A stretch of 64,000 nucleotides of DNA from Bacteroidota bacterium (lineage in GTDB: Bacteria > Bacteroidota > Bacteroidia > Bacteroidales > JABHKC01), in assembly GCA_018692315.1 (NCBI GenBank), contig JABHKC010000153.1, positions 1 to 64,000 on the forward strand, written 5' to 3'. A program made the translations under genes and the position numbers. Position 1 is the stretch's first letter. Each line of letters starts with the position of its first letter. Shown here piece after piece: positions 1 through 9,171 of the stretch. Under the pieces are notes generated by a model. The model was not told the origin of the DNA and made no database searches. It worked only from the letters and a program-made list of their open reading frames with translations.

Positions 1-1182
1 AATTGGAAAACCGACATGAATGTAATAATTGATGTTGATTTGAATATTGATGGAACTGTGTATGTTTTATCAACTGAAAGTGATGACATTGTTTATCTTG
101 TAGCAAGTTCAGTTAATAAGCAATTAAATGCCAAGATCAATGTAAATAATTCAGTTACTGAATTAAAGATTAGATTCAATGGAGAAGACAAAGTTCTTTC
201 TATTGAAAATGAAACTGTTTCGTGTTCTTTTGCAAACACCACTAAGTCGGCAATGGCTGATAGTGATGGTGATGGTGTGGATGATCTTGACGATGACTAT
301 CCAGCTGATATAACAAGAGCATATGATAACTTTTGGCCAGCAAGTAACTATGGAACTTTAGCCTTCGAAGATATGTGGCCACACGAAGGAGATTTCGATT
401 ATAATGATTTAGTTGTTGGATTTCAGTATCAAACTGTTACAAATGGTTCAAACCAAGTTGTTGAGATATTCTGTTACTTCGATGTTCGTGCAATTGGAGG
501 TATGTACAGAAACGGATTTGGTGTTCAATTTGCTGACATAGATCCAACCGATGTTACTTCAGTAGCTGGTTACGATATGGGAGTTAGCGAAAATTATGTT
601 TCTTTACATGCAAATGGATATGAAGATGGTCATACAGGCGAATTGGTAGTTCTTGCCTTTGAAGATGCATGGGAGATTCTAGTAAAAGGAGATACTACTT
701 TTGGTGTAAATGTTGAACCTCTGCAAAATGATCCTGTTGAATCTGATACAATTACTGTTACAATTACTATGGCAAACACAAATTATACTTATCCAGGTAA
801 TTTTGACGCAGAAGATTCTAATCCTTTTATTTTGGCTAATATCAATGTTTATGATCCAACTGACGCAAATTTAAGAAGAGAAATTCACCTAAAAGATGAA
901 GCTCCGACTGATTTGATGGTAACTGATACATTGTTTGGAGATTTTCATGACACTTCAGTTGTAGCCAATGGAGAATATTATTATTCAATTGCCTACCATG
1001 CACCATGGGCATTGATGATGCATGATGTTGTATTAGACTTTGATTGGACTATAGAAGGGGACTCTTCTATAGCACGTGGATATTTGAAATTTACTTCTTG
1101 GGCAAACTCTGACGGTCTGAGTGATACTGATTGGTGGTCCGGTACTGGTGGATTATACAGAGATGAAGCTTACATTTGGTAG
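1..1182 (+). CDS. LruC domain-containing secreted protein (5' end outside window)
   Basis: The reading frame is open to the first base of the window. An ATG exists at 16, but it lies inside a continuing frame and no signal peptide follows it, so the gene most likely starts upstream. About 80 residues in, there is an Asp-rich, thrombospondin-type-3-like calcium-binding stretch (DSDGDGVDDLDDDYP). It is followed by the features of the LruC (DUF4842) domain: YGTLAFEDMWP, then DFDYNDLVV. LruC proteins are surface or secreted proteins of Bacteroidetes and Leptospira; their molecular role is poorly known. A strong terminator follows the stop codon, so this gene ends its transcription unit. The domain identity is well supported; the function is unknown. 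Confidence 0.85.
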   Translation, partial: NWKTDMNVIIDVDLNIDGTVYVLSTESDDIVYLVASSVNKQLNAKINVNNSVTELKIRFNGEDKVLSIENETVSCSFANTTKSAMADSDGDGVDDLDDDYPADITRAYDNFWPASNYGTLAFEDMWPHEGDFDYNDLVVGFQYQTVTNGSNQVVEIFCYFDVRAIGGMYRNGFGVQFADIDPTDVTSVAGYDMGVSENYVSLHANGYEDGHTGELVVLAFEDAWEILVKGDTTFGVNVEPLQNDPVESDTITVTITMANTNYTYPGNFDAEDSNPFILANINVYDPTDANLRREIHLKDEAPTDLMVTDTLFGDFHDTSVVANGEYYYSIAYHAPWALMMHDVVLDFDWTIEGDSSIARGYLKFTSWANSDGLSDTDWWSGTGGLYRDEAYIW

Positions 1183-1203
1183 AAATACTTATTAATCTTA
1201 TAA

Positions 1204-1239
1204 TAAAAAAAAGGAGGCAAAGTTTGACCTCCTTTTTTT
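1204..1239 (+). terminator. Rho-independent terminator after the LruC gene
   Basis: A run of A precedes GGAGG. A short loop is followed by CCTCC and seven T. The A/T runs extend the stem. It lies 22 bases after the stop codon. Confidence 0.85.
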
Positions 1240-1348
1240 ATTATTTTTAAATTGAAAAATTCAAATTATTTTCTTTTTATTAATTTAAATTATAATTTTG
1301 TCTTTTTGTTGGGTGTTTAAGATAATATTCGAAATATTAATTTTATAG

Positions 1349-2632
1349 ATGAAAGCGTTCTTTGTTATTTTGTTATTGGTATTATTCATTAATAATACAT
1401 TTTGCAATGCATCAGAAAAAGTAATAAATGAAAATAGAATTTGTTCCAGACTATCAAACGAAGGATTTGAGAATGTTGCCGTTCTAATTGAAAAAGAAAC
1501 AATCTATATTACACTTGAAAATAGAATATATAGAAATGAATCAGAAGGAATTATTAAAGCAATAGATCATATCGTTGAATTTTTAAGTAAAACAAATAAA
1601 TTAATTCTTATTACTCAAAAATATGGTATTCCATTTTTAAAGATAAATATGGTTGTGGAAGATTATATTAATTTTAAAATAGGGAAAATAAGTATAAATG
1701 ATTTTCTTAATTCATTTGATATTTCAATTTGCAATTCTGAATCTGAAAAAATTCATAGCATAGAAAAAGTAAATCGAACAAGTGGAAAGTTTGAGTTAGT
1801 AATTGAACCGCAAATAAAATTTATGTTTGGCGATTATGCTGCTCCGTTTAAAAACAAATTAGATATTTTACCATCACTCGAAGCATCGCTTTGGAAAGGA
1901 ATGAATGCAAAATTTCAGTTTGTTTTACCATTATGGAATTATGATTATTCTGAGAAATATGATTATTCAAGATTTGGCTTGTTTACAATAAACCAAACTT
2001 TTAGATTGCCCTGGAAATTCTTTTCAAATTTTACCTTAGGATATTTTACTCAGAATCAATATGGTTATGAATTCGAAATCGGGAAGTATCTCCTTAATGG
2101 CAGCTTATTTTTGCAAGCTAATTATGGAAAGACCGGTGTTTTAAGTTATGTAAAAAATGGATATTCTGGCTTTTACAATGATTTTTACAAGGAATCTACT
2201 ATAGAATTTACAGATATGTATTATAATAGTTGGAATGCTAGCATAGAATTTACTGAAAAAAAATACAATTTACATGTAAATATTGCTTATGGAAAATTTC
2301 TGTACGAAATGAAATCGTGGGAGATAAATGTTTTTCGTCAGTTTAATGAAGTTAAACTTGGATTGAGATCGCTGCTAATGGATGGAGGTGGAAAAAATTT
2401 CGGATTTAATATTTGCATTCCACTTTACCCAAGAAAGTATGCTGGCAACCAGGTATTTAGGCTAAGGACTTCTGAATATATTAGCTATTCTTATCTTGCC
2501 ACTCAAGATATTATATACAAATATGAAACACAAAATAGGCATAATGATATATATGGTTTGATTAATCCAATAACAATAAAAAATCAAATAGTTGATTATT
2601 TAAAAAAAATACGTATTTTTACGACTGATTAA
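1349..2632 (+). CDS. Outer-membrane beta-barrel protein, possibly the C-terminal half of a YjbH-like protein
   Basis: The 427-residue product begins with a clear signal peptide (about 1-22). Residues from about 150 to the end are rich in alternating aromatic and polar residues, typical of outer-membrane beta-strands. The order of motifs resembles the C-terminal part of the YjbH exopolysaccharide family: a region around 'LDILPSLEASLWKG', then a Gly/Tyr-rich barrel, then 'GFNICIPLYPRK'. This is a judgement by eye. Supporting context is a separate YjbH N-terminal-domain protein two genes downstream (3930-4700), with a lipoprotein between. A candidate -7 element (TAATTTTG) lies at 1293-1300. The gene is 18 bases from the next, so they are probably co-transcribed. 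If it is not YjbH-related, it is an uncharacterised barrel protein. Confidence 0.5.
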   Translation: MKAFFVILLLVLFINNTFCNASEKVINENRICSRLSNEGFENVAVLIEKETIYITLENRIYRNESEGIIKAIDHIVEFLSKTNKLILITQKYGIPFLKINMVVEDYINFKIGKISINDFLNSFDISICNSESEKIHSIEKVNRTSGKFELVIEPQIKFMFGDYAAPFKNKLDILPSLEASLWKGMNAKFQFVLPLWNYDYSEKYDYSRFGLFTINQTFRLPWKFFSNFTLGYFTQNQYGYEFEIGKYLLNGSLFLQANYGKTGVLSYVKNGYSGFYNDFYKESTIEFTDMYYNSWNASIEFTEKKYNLHVNIAYGKFLYEMKSWEINVFRQFNEVKLGLRSLLMDGGGKNFGFNICIPLYPRKYAGNQVFRLRTSEYISYSYLATQDIIYKYETQNRHNDIYGLINPITIKNQIVDYLKKIRIFTTD

Positions 2633-2650
2633 TAAATAAAATTTTAGAAG

Positions 2651-3856
2651 ATGAAAAACAGAATTACAATTTTAGGACTTGCATTATTCTTTGGAATATT
2701 GATGACATTTCAATCATGTGAATTTGCAAAAGTTGAATCACCTGAAATAGATCCGACATCAAATATTGAATTTGAAAATACAATTTCCGGATTTGTTAAA
2801 ACAGCAAGCAGCGAAGAAGTAGTTTCAGATGCAAAAGTTTATGTTGGTGATGTATTAGTTGCATTAAACGAAGAAGGTAAATTTTCATATTCTACAAAAA
2901 GTATTGAAATTGGAAGCTACATTATTGTTACAGCCGATGGATATATTGAAAGTAAAATAGCAATAGCAAATCAATTTGATAATTCATTATCATTCCATTA
3001 TGACTTTTACTTAACAGAAAAACAAAGCATACAATCAATTAATGTAGATGATGGTGGTATGCTTCAATTTGATGGTGGTGAAGCTGAATTACCAGCTGAT
3101 AATAACATTACCGTAAATAATAATCCTGTTGAAGATATTGAAATATCTATCACTCCATTAGACAAAAAAACAACATATGGGAAATTTGTTGATGGAGCAC
3201 CAGTTCAAATGTTTAATTTTGAGCCACATGGAGCGGTTTTTGAAAAACCATTGGTTATTACCTTCCAGGCAGATTATATTGATGATGGATCAAATCTAAA
3301 ATATGTAGTGTTGAATGAAGAGACCAATATTTGGGAAGTTCAGACAAATACTGTAAGTTTTGATCCTCAAACAAAAACTGTCAGCGTTGAAGTGTTTCAT
3401 TTCTCAGGTGGAGGTATTATTGACCCAAATATAGATGTTAGCCTTGATACCTTACTATCAAGCATTCGTAAGACTGAATTGTTATCAAATTGTGATTGCC
3501 CGTCAACTCCTCAAATGAAAGAGTTTTGGTATGATTATGTATTACAACTATCATTTGGTGCAGACAATGAAGCTACTTGGACAGAACTTCAAACACTTGG
3601 AATATTTGCCCAATTAGGTATTCCATATTCTCAAAGTTTAGTTGACGGACAAACAATAATTGGATTTGCATTTTTCCCTTTAATGGGATGTACTGCTATT
3701 GAGATGAAATTGTATTCAACTTACAGAGAAATAAAAGGAACATATACCTTTAATGGTGAGATCAAAACATTTCATTTGATATATAATTACGGTTTTTCTG
3801 TAAGCCCAACATTTGATGTTTGTCCTGTATGGTCGGGATGCCATCAAGGGTGTTAA
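2651..3856 (+). CDS. Lipoprotein with a carboxypeptidase-regulatory-like domain
   Basis: The 401-residue product has a lipoprotein signal with the lipid-attachment cysteine at about residue 23 (FQSC). Residues about 40-120 look like a carboxypeptidase-regulatory-like beta-sandwich (ISGFVKTAS, then EGKFSYSTK, then YIIVTADGY). The middle part (about 130-260) resembles a ZU5-like or bacterial-surface beta domain. The C-terminal 130 residues contain cysteines near CDCPSTP and end in CPVWSGCHQGC, which could form disulfides. It sits between two YjbH-like genes, suggesting a periplasm-facing or surface lipoprotein partner of an envelope polysaccharide or barrel system. The lipoprotein call is firm; the partnership is inference. 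Confidence 0.7.
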   Translation: MKNRITILGLALFFGILMTFQSCEFAKVESPEIDPTSNIEFENTISGFVKTASSEEVVSDAKVYVGDVLVALNEEGKFSYSTKSIEIGSYIIVTADGYIESKIAIANQFDNSLSFHYDFYLTEKQSIQSINVDDGGMLQFDGGEAELPADNNITVNNNPVEDIEISITPLDKKTTYGKFVDGAPVQMFNFEPHGAVFEKPLVITFQADYIDDGSNLKYVVLNEETNIWEVQTNTVSFDPQTKTVSVEVFHFSGGGIIDPNIDVSLDTLLSSIRKTELLSNCDCPSTPQMKEFWYDYVLQLSFGADNEATWTELQTLGIFAQLGIPYSQSLVDGQTIIGFAFFPLMGCTAIEMKLYSTYREIKGTYTFNGEIKTFHLIYNYGFSVSPTFDVCPVWSGCHQGC

Positions 3857-3877
3857 ATAATATTCTAAACTAGAAAT

Positions 3878-3910
3878 AAAAAGGGAGTGAAAATAATTCA
3901 TTCCCTTTTT
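3878..3910 (+). terminator. Terminator or attenuator between the lipoprotein and YjbH-domain genes
   Basis: AAAAAGGGAGTGAA pairs with TTCATTCCCTTTTT (one G-T pair) around a 5-base loop, ending in five T. The next gene starts only 20 bases later, so it may act as an attenuator within the cluster. Confidence 0.75.
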
Positions 3911-3929
3911 AGTTTAAGAAATTCTAAGT

Positions 3930-4700
3930 ATGCAAAAAATTGTTATAATATTTTTATTATTAGTTTCATCCATAGAATTTTTTGCTCAAACAACTGGGGA
4001 AAGAAATATTCATTATTCTCCCTCAACAACTGGAAATATTGGTTTAGTGATGATCCCGACAGCTCGGTTTGCTCGGGATAAGGAAGTTATTTTTAGTATT
4101 AACAGTTTGTCAAAGAACCATGCTTTTTTACCAAACAAGGAAGAGAAAATTGGCGAAAAACTTTATTCAGTAAGTGTCAATTTTTTACCATTTGCCGAAA
4201 TTATTGCTACTGTTACACGTCCGGATAATATTGAAGATGTTTTGTGGGGTGTTGGAGACAGGTCTATTAAAGGAAGGCTGAAAATATTATCTGAAAGAAA
4301 ATATATTCCTGCATTTGCAATCGGACTTCATGACGTTTTCTCAGCAAATCATTATCAAAGTGCAGCTTATATAGTTTGCTCAAAAGAAGTTGCAGTTTCT
4401 AAAACAATGATTATTGACAATCATATTGGATATGCTGCAAACTTGTTAAATTCTCCATGGAAAAATATTGAGTTATTTGAAAACTCTCAGCCTTTTCTAT
4501 CCGGATTGTTTTTCGGAACTTCACTATATTATAAAAACTTAGCATTGATGTGCGAATATGATTCTGAAAAGTTTAATTCAGCAATTTCAATATTGTTATT
4601 TAATCACTTTGGTTTTCAGCTAAAAACAATAGGATTTAATTCATTGTCTTTTGGCTTAAATGCAAGGCTAATTCTTGGTGAACCAATTAGCATATTTTAA
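3930..4700 (+). CDS. YjbH domain-containing protein (exopolysaccharide-associated outer-membrane protein)
   Basis: The 256-residue product has a signal peptide (about 1-19, ending FFAQ). It carries the characteristic YjbH/GfcD N-terminal motifs: 'GLVMIPTARFARD' near residue 35-45, a Gly-Asp-Arg-Ser 'GDRSIKGRLKIL' block near 110-120, and 'PAFAIGLHDVF' followed by a conserved '(S/A)xYIVxSK' stretch. Enterobacterial YjbH/GfcD proteins are about 700 residues. This one stops after the first domain, and the barrel-like remainder may be encoded separately at 1349-2632. YjbH-family proteins are linked to exopolysaccharide or capsule production in the outer membrane; no polysaccharide synthesis genes are visible in the window. 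The M1 peptidase gene follows after 14 bases. Confidence 0.75.
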   Translation: MQKIVIIFLLLVSSIEFFAQTTGERNIHYSPSTTGNIGLVMIPTARFARDKEVIFSINSLSKNHAFLPNKEEKIGEKLYSVSVNFLPFAEIIATVTRPDNIEDVLWGVGDRSIKGRLKILSERKYIPAFAIGLHDVFSANHYQSAAYIVCSKEVAVSKTMIIDNHIGYAANLLNSPWKNIELFENSQPFLSGLFFGTSLYYKNLALMCEYDSEKFNSAISILLFNHFGFQLKTIGFNSLSFGLNARLILGEPISIF

Positions 4701-4714
4701 TATTTTGTATAATT

Positions 4715-7700
4715 ATGAAAAAAAGACATGTATTTGTAATTGTAGCTTTATTGATAAATACATTTTTATTTGCTCAAAAATACAATCCACTTCAAAAACC
4801 AAATACATATCAAAATGTTGATAATCCGCTTTACTGGAAAAATAGGAAACCAATAGAAGGGTACTGGCAGCAGGATGTTCATTACAAAATTAAAGCAAGA
4901 TTAGATGAAGAAACTGATATCGTTTATGGTGAAGAAATACTTAAATACACAAACAACTCACCACACGAATTGCATCATGTATTCTTTCATTTATATCAAC
5001 AAGCTTTTCAACCTGGATCGTATGCCGACAATCAGTTGAAAAATGTTGAATATTTCAGACAATATGGAAGCTATGAACAACAAAAACTTGGTTGTATAAT
5101 AGAATTTGTTAAACACGACAACAAAATTCTGAAAACAGAAATAGACAATACAATTATTAAAGTTTTCCTTGAAAAGCCATTAAAATCGGGTGAAACTATT
5201 GAATTCAATATCAAATTTAAAGCATATTTCGAAATAGATACGGAATGGCGAAGAATGGGAGTATATAAAGTTCAAAATTTTAAACATTACAATGGTGGTC
5301 ATTGGTATCCACGGATTGCTGTATATGATATGAAATTTGGCTGGGCTACCGATCAACATTTTGGCAAAGAGTTTTACGGCGACTTCGGAACATACGATGT
5401 TGAACTAACTTTAGCAAGCAATTTTATTGTTGAAGGAACAGGTTTTTTGACCAATCGAGCAGAAGTTTTGCCCGACGATTTAAGAAAAAAATTAGATATT
5501 TTAAATTTTGTAAACAAGCCGATAGGCGAGGCACCATCAGAAATAATCCCATATGAAAAAGGAAAAGTGAAAACCTGGATTTTCCATGCTGAGAATGTTC
5601 ACGATTTTGTGTGGACTGCCGACCCTACCTACAGAATTGATGAAAAAGAATGGAATGGTATAAAAGCCATTGCTTTGGTTCAGGAACAAAATACTGCAAA
5701 TTGGACTCAAGCTGCAAAAACTGCTATTGACGTGATAGAAATGTTTTCAAAAAAATTTGGCATGTATAATTATCACAAAGTAATTGTTGCTGATGCGCGT
5801 CAAGGTATGGAATATCCTATGATTACATTGGATAGTGGTTCTGATCCTAATCATCAATTGTTTGCACACGAAATTGGCCATCAGTGGTTTTTTGGGCAAG
5901 TTGGCTCCAACGAAACCTATCGAGGATTTCTCGACGAAGGATTCACTCAGTTCTTAACAGTTTGGGCATTGCAAGAGTTTAAAAATATAGGGATTGAAAC
6001 AAAAAACTTTAACAGTGATGAACTTAAAAATAAAAATTTCAAAGAATACACGCCTAGATTTGAGTATGTGTATGAAAGATATTTAAAAAAGGCAATAAGA
6101 AATGAGGAGGGCACTCTAAATTCTCATTCCGACGATTTTGACTCTTGGCCAGAATATCGCGTAGTTTATCGAAAAGGAGCAACAATGTTGTTCAATCTTC
6201 AATATGTTTTAGGTGATAGTTTGTTTTTTGAATCGATGAATTACTATTTCGAGAAATGGAAGTTTTGTCATCCATATCCAGAAGATTTCCGCAAGGCAAT
6301 TATTGAATTCACACAAGTCGATTTAAATTGGTTTTTTGACGAATGGTTAGAAACTTCTAAAATTATTGATTATGCAATAAAATCTGTTAAAAGATTGAAA
6401 AAAAACGACAATTACATTGTGAAGTTTAAAAGAATTGGCGAAATGCAAATGCCAATAGACTTTTCTGTGATAGCAAAAAGCGACTCGACATATAATTTCC
6501 ATATTCCAAATACATGGTTTGTGAAAGAAACAGATGCTACAGTTTTACCAAAATGGTTTGGTTGGAGAAAAATTCAACCAGAATATTATGCAAAAATTAC
6601 AGTTCCATCTGGGATAAAAAATATTAAAATCGACCCAAGCTTAAGATTAGCAGATATCAATATGTTAAACAATACCAAAAAATTTCCAATTAAATATTTT
6701 TGGAGAACTCCATATAGCAATACAGATAATTGGACAAAATATATGTTTTATGTTTCCCCCGATGTTTGGTATAATGCAATAGATGGATTTCGCTTTGGGC
6801 TAAATTTGCATGGCGATTATATGAAATATTTACATAAAGTTGATTTCACAATTTGGTATAATTCTCATTTGGCTATACAAAAAAAACTATTCGATGAAAA
6901 TCTGAAATACGAAAAAATTTCTTACAAACTTTCTTATTCCACCGGTTTAAACAAATATTTAGATCAAACTACTTTTAATGTAAATGCCTTATATTCTGAA
7001 GGTTTAGAAAGTTATTCTATTAGTTTTATTAAGAAATTTAATTCAAAGCAAAAGGTCTATTTCCTTTTAAAATCTATGATTCGAGAAGAATCTCAAGATA
7101 TTGCATATCTGATTTATCCGAAAGATTGGGGGGCAGGAAATTATAACAATACTGTGAATTTTGGTTTTGAAATAAATAAAAAATACAAGAAAAGTAAATT
7201 AATCTATAATTTCTATTTTAAAACTTCAGCATTAAGTAGCGACTACAATTTTACTTTTGCTTCATTTTCAACTAAATATTATAAAGAAATAGGAAAGTTT
7301 GATTTGTCGAATCGAACATTTTTTCAATTTGGATTTGGAACGAATTGGGCAAAAGAGTCTTCTTTATATCTTGCAGGTGCCAATCCGGAACAATTGACAG
7401 ATAATCAATTTTTCAGATCAGTAGGCTATTTCGCTCACGATTGGTATGGCTTCGGAGATCAGACAAATCATATTCATAGTGGAGGTGGCTTAAACCTTCG
7501 TGGGTACTCTGGCTATTTTGCAAACTATGAATTAAGTAATGGAGATATTAAGCAAACATATTTTGGTTCAACTGGGGCTTCCACAAGTTTTGAATTAGAT
7601 TTTGATAAATTAATTAAATCTAATTCAACCATTATTAGAAATTTTATAAAATTCGATACTTATCTGTTTTCCGACATAGGAATCATTAACTATAATGAGC

Positions 7701-7894
7701 CAGAAGAGGCTCTAAAATTTGCTGATATTAGAGTAGATGCAGGAATTGGAGCCGATTTGAAATTTTATTCAGAGTCAAGTTCAGCTCCGTTAATTCTACG
7801 TTTTGATGTTCCAATATTTTTGAACCACCCTTCGTATGAAGATAATGATTATATAACATACCGTTGGCTAATCGGTATTGGACGAGCATTTTAA
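4715..7894 (+). CDS. M1-family metallopeptidase with C-terminal outer-membrane barrel-like half
   Basis: The 1059-residue product has a signal peptide (about 1-20, ending FAQ). The M1 aminopeptidase core has the gluzincin zinc site: His385-Glu386-x-x-His389 (HEIGHQW) and Glu408 18 residues after the HExxH, plus a GMEY version of the upstream GxMEN substrate motif. The catalytic region ends near residue 600. The remaining 400 residues are rich in Tyr/Phe/Asn strands and end in aromatic Phe (IGIGRAF), as in outer-membrane barrel proteins. Typical M1 aminopeptidases lack this half, so the enzyme is probably anchored in the outer membrane. It likely removes N-terminal residues from peptides for nutrition. 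The peptidase call is firm; the barrel is inferred from composition. Confidence 0.88.
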   Translation: MKKRHVFVIVALLINTFLFAQKYNPLQKPNTYQNVDNPLYWKNRKPIEGYWQQDVHYKIKARLDEETDIVYGEEILKYTNNSPHELHHVFFHLYQQAFQPGSYADNQLKNVEYFRQYGSYEQQKLGCIIEFVKHDNKILKTEIDNTIIKVFLEKPLKSGETIEFNIKFKAYFEIDTEWRRMGVYKVQNFKHYNGGHWYPRIAVYDMKFGWATDQHFGKEFYGDFGTYDVELTLASNFIVEGTGFLTNRAEVLPDDLRKKLDILNFVNKPIGEAPSEIIPYEKGKVKTWIFHAENVHDFVWTADPTYRIDEKEWNGIKAIALVQEQNTANWTQAAKTAIDVIEMFSKKFGMYNYHKVIVADARQGMEYPMITLDSGSDPNHQLFAHEIGHQWFFGQVGSNETYRGFLDEGFTQFLTVWALQEFKNIGIETKNFNSDELKNKNFKEYTPRFEYVYERYLKKAIRNEEGTLNSHSDDFDSWPEYRVVYRKGATMLFNLQYVLGDSLFFESMNYYFEKWKFCHPYPEDFRKAIIEFTQVDLNWFFDEWLETSKIIDYAIKSVKRLKKNDNYIVKFKRIGEMQMPIDFSVIAKSDSTYNFHIPNTWFVKETDATVLPKWFGWRKIQPEYYAKITVPSGIKNIKIDPSLRLADINMLNNTKKFPIKYFWRTPYSNTDNWTKYMFYVSPDVWYNAIDGFRFGLNLHGDYMKYLHKVDFTIWYNSHLAIQKKLFDENLKYEKISYKLSYSTGLNKYLDQTTFNVNALYSEGLESYSISFIKKFNSKQKVYFLLKSMIREESQDIAYLIYPKDWGAGNYNNTVNFGFEINKKYKKSKLIYNFYFKTSALSSDYNFTFASFSTKYYKEIGKFDLSNRTFFQFGFGTNWAKESSLYLAGANPEQLTDNQFFRSVGYFAHDWYGFGDQTNHIHSGGGLNLRGYSGYFANYELSNGDIKQTYFGSTGASTSFELDFDKLIKSNSTIIRNFIKFDTYLFSDIGIINYNEPEEALKFADIRVDAGIGADLKFYSESSSAPLILRFDVPIFLNHPSYEDNDYITYRWLIGIGRAF

Positions 7895-7912
7895 TATAGC
7901 CTGAGTTAAACT

Positions 7913-7945
7913 AAAAAAACCGTAATAATAAATTACGGTTTTTTT
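7913..7945. terminator. Bidirectional terminator between M1 peptidase and siaC-like gene
   Basis: AAAAAAACCGTAAT pairs with ATTACGGTTTTTTT around a 5-base loop. A and T runs on both sides allow it to act for the converging genes ending at 7894 (+) and 7966 (-). Confidence 0.9.
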
Positions 7946-7965
7946 GTTTTTAAGTAAAAAATATT

Positions 7966-8346
7966 TTATATTTCTATTTCAATCATTTTAAATGGAATTT
8001 TAATAATTGATTGATAATCATCGCCAGCTTCAAGCATGTCTTCATCATCTTCTTCGTAATGCCAATTTATACATACACTTTTGCCATTATTAAAAATCGA
8101 CTCTAATTTTTTAAATACATCCAGAATACATTTCGATGAACTTGTATTAAAATATTCCAATTGGATATTTACATTGGTTTCATCTTGTGGATTTTTTGCA
8201 TACCGGTCAAGCCAATCAATCAATGGGTTATAGAATTCAATCGAATTTTCCGGTATAGATCTACCTTTTATTTCCACCAAGCCTAATTTGGCATCGAATT
8301 TAATACTTGGTGTTTTAGGTGTACCGATTAATGAAATTTGCTCCAT
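7966..8346 (-). CDS. SiaC-family regulatory phosphoprotein (DUF1987)
   Basis: The 126-residue product matches the DUF1987/SiaC family in length and layout. The conserved segment 'EYFNTSSSK' contains Thr68 in the position phosphorylated by SiaB in the Pseudomonas SiaABCD pathway. In that pathway SiaC, when dephosphorylated, activates the diguanylate cyclase SiaD. The fold is similar to anti-sigma-factor antagonists. Here it follows the SiaB-like kinase gene by 18 bases, but no SiaA phosphatase or SiaD cyclase is visible in the neighbourhood. The output is therefore unknown. Family assignment is strong; pathway output is inference. Confidence 0.85.
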   Translation of the reverse strand: MEQISLIGTPKTPSIKFDAKLGLVEIKGRSIPENSIEFYNPLIDWLDRYAKNPQDETNVNIQLEYFNTSSSKCILDVFKKLESIFNNGKSVCINWHYEEDDEDMLEAGDDYQSIIKIPFKMIEIEI

Positions 8347-8364
8347 ATATTAAACATAAAAAAA

Positions 8365-8919
8365 TTAATTATCTATTGAAAGCTTAATATCTAAGCTGAA
8401 GAAAAAATAATCTTTGTTATAGTCATGAAAATTATACTCTAGCTTATTTCCTGTACGTCTTGCAATATCAATTAATCCAAGACCACCACCGCCTTTGTCG
8501 GTATATTCTTCATTTCCTAAAACGTATTTATACAAATTCTTCCTCTCAATTTTGTCAAGAGAATTAACTTGATCCATTCTGTCTTTTAATAACTTTTTCT
8601 TTTCGACTTTTAAAAAATTCCCTGAAGATATTTTGAAAGAGTTTTCGGTTTTTGAAAGAACAAAAATACCAAATCTTTTATCCATCTTATTTTCATCTTC
8701 AGGAGCATCATCAATATGATGATAAAGGTTCTGTAAACTTTCTATGACAATATTAAAAACTTTTTTTATTATGGTAACTTTTACTTTAGTTTCGTATAAT
8801 TTTTCTTCTATCGAACTAAGTACAGAATTTATTGAATCTGTAGAAATACTCCCTTCGTATGAAAAGAGAATTTCTCCATAATTCTTTTTTTTGTACCAAT
8901 CATGAACATTTAAATTCAT
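8365..8919 (-). CDS. SiaB-family protein kinase (GHKL-type, DUF6272)
   Basis: The 184-residue soluble protein has the N-box-like region of GHKL ATPases (IESLQNLYHHI, about 59-69) and a glycine-rich lid (GGGGLGLIDIARR, about 143-155). This is the pattern of SiaB kinases, which phosphorylate SiaC on threonine. There is no sensor or membrane segment. It is first in a two-gene unit with the SiaC gene. A candidate -7 element on the minus strand (TATATTTG, 8957-8964) lies about 40 bases upstream; no matching -33 element was found. Confidence 0.8.
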   Translation of the reverse strand: MNLNVHDWYKKKNYGEILFSYEGSISTDSINSVLSSIEEKLYETKVKVTIIKKVFNIVIESLQNLYHHIDDAPEDENKMDKRFGIFVLSKTENSFKISSGNFLKVEKKKLLKDRMDQVNSLDKIERKNLYKYVLGNEEYTDKGGGGLGLIDIARRTGNKLEYNFHDYNKDYFFFSLDIKLSIDN

Positions 8920-9129
8920 AACAGAATAATCAGTTACATAACAATTTATCAGATGACAAATATATGAATTTTTTTATTAAAATAACTAAAAAATCATATA
9001 CAAAAATATAATCAAATAAATGTTAAATATGTAGATTTTAGATGAAAATAATGCAATTTATTAATTTGCAAAAATTCAAGCTGAAAATTTGAAGTAGGAA
9101 TCGCGGTTTAGGTTTTAAATTGAAATCAT

Positions 9130-9164
9130 AAAAAAATCCGCAATCTTTAGAAAGCGGATTTTTT
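9130..9164 (-). terminator. Terminator of the pyruvate:ferredoxin oxidoreductase gene
   Basis: AAAAAATCCGC and GCGGATTTTTT flank a 12-base loop. It lies just beyond the stop codon of the minus-strand gene. Confidence 0.85.
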
Positions 9165-9171
9165 AATGAAT

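Noticed and set aside
3887-4081. Small plus-strand gene before the YjbH-domain gene
   Set aside because: It overlaps the terminator and the true gene in another frame.
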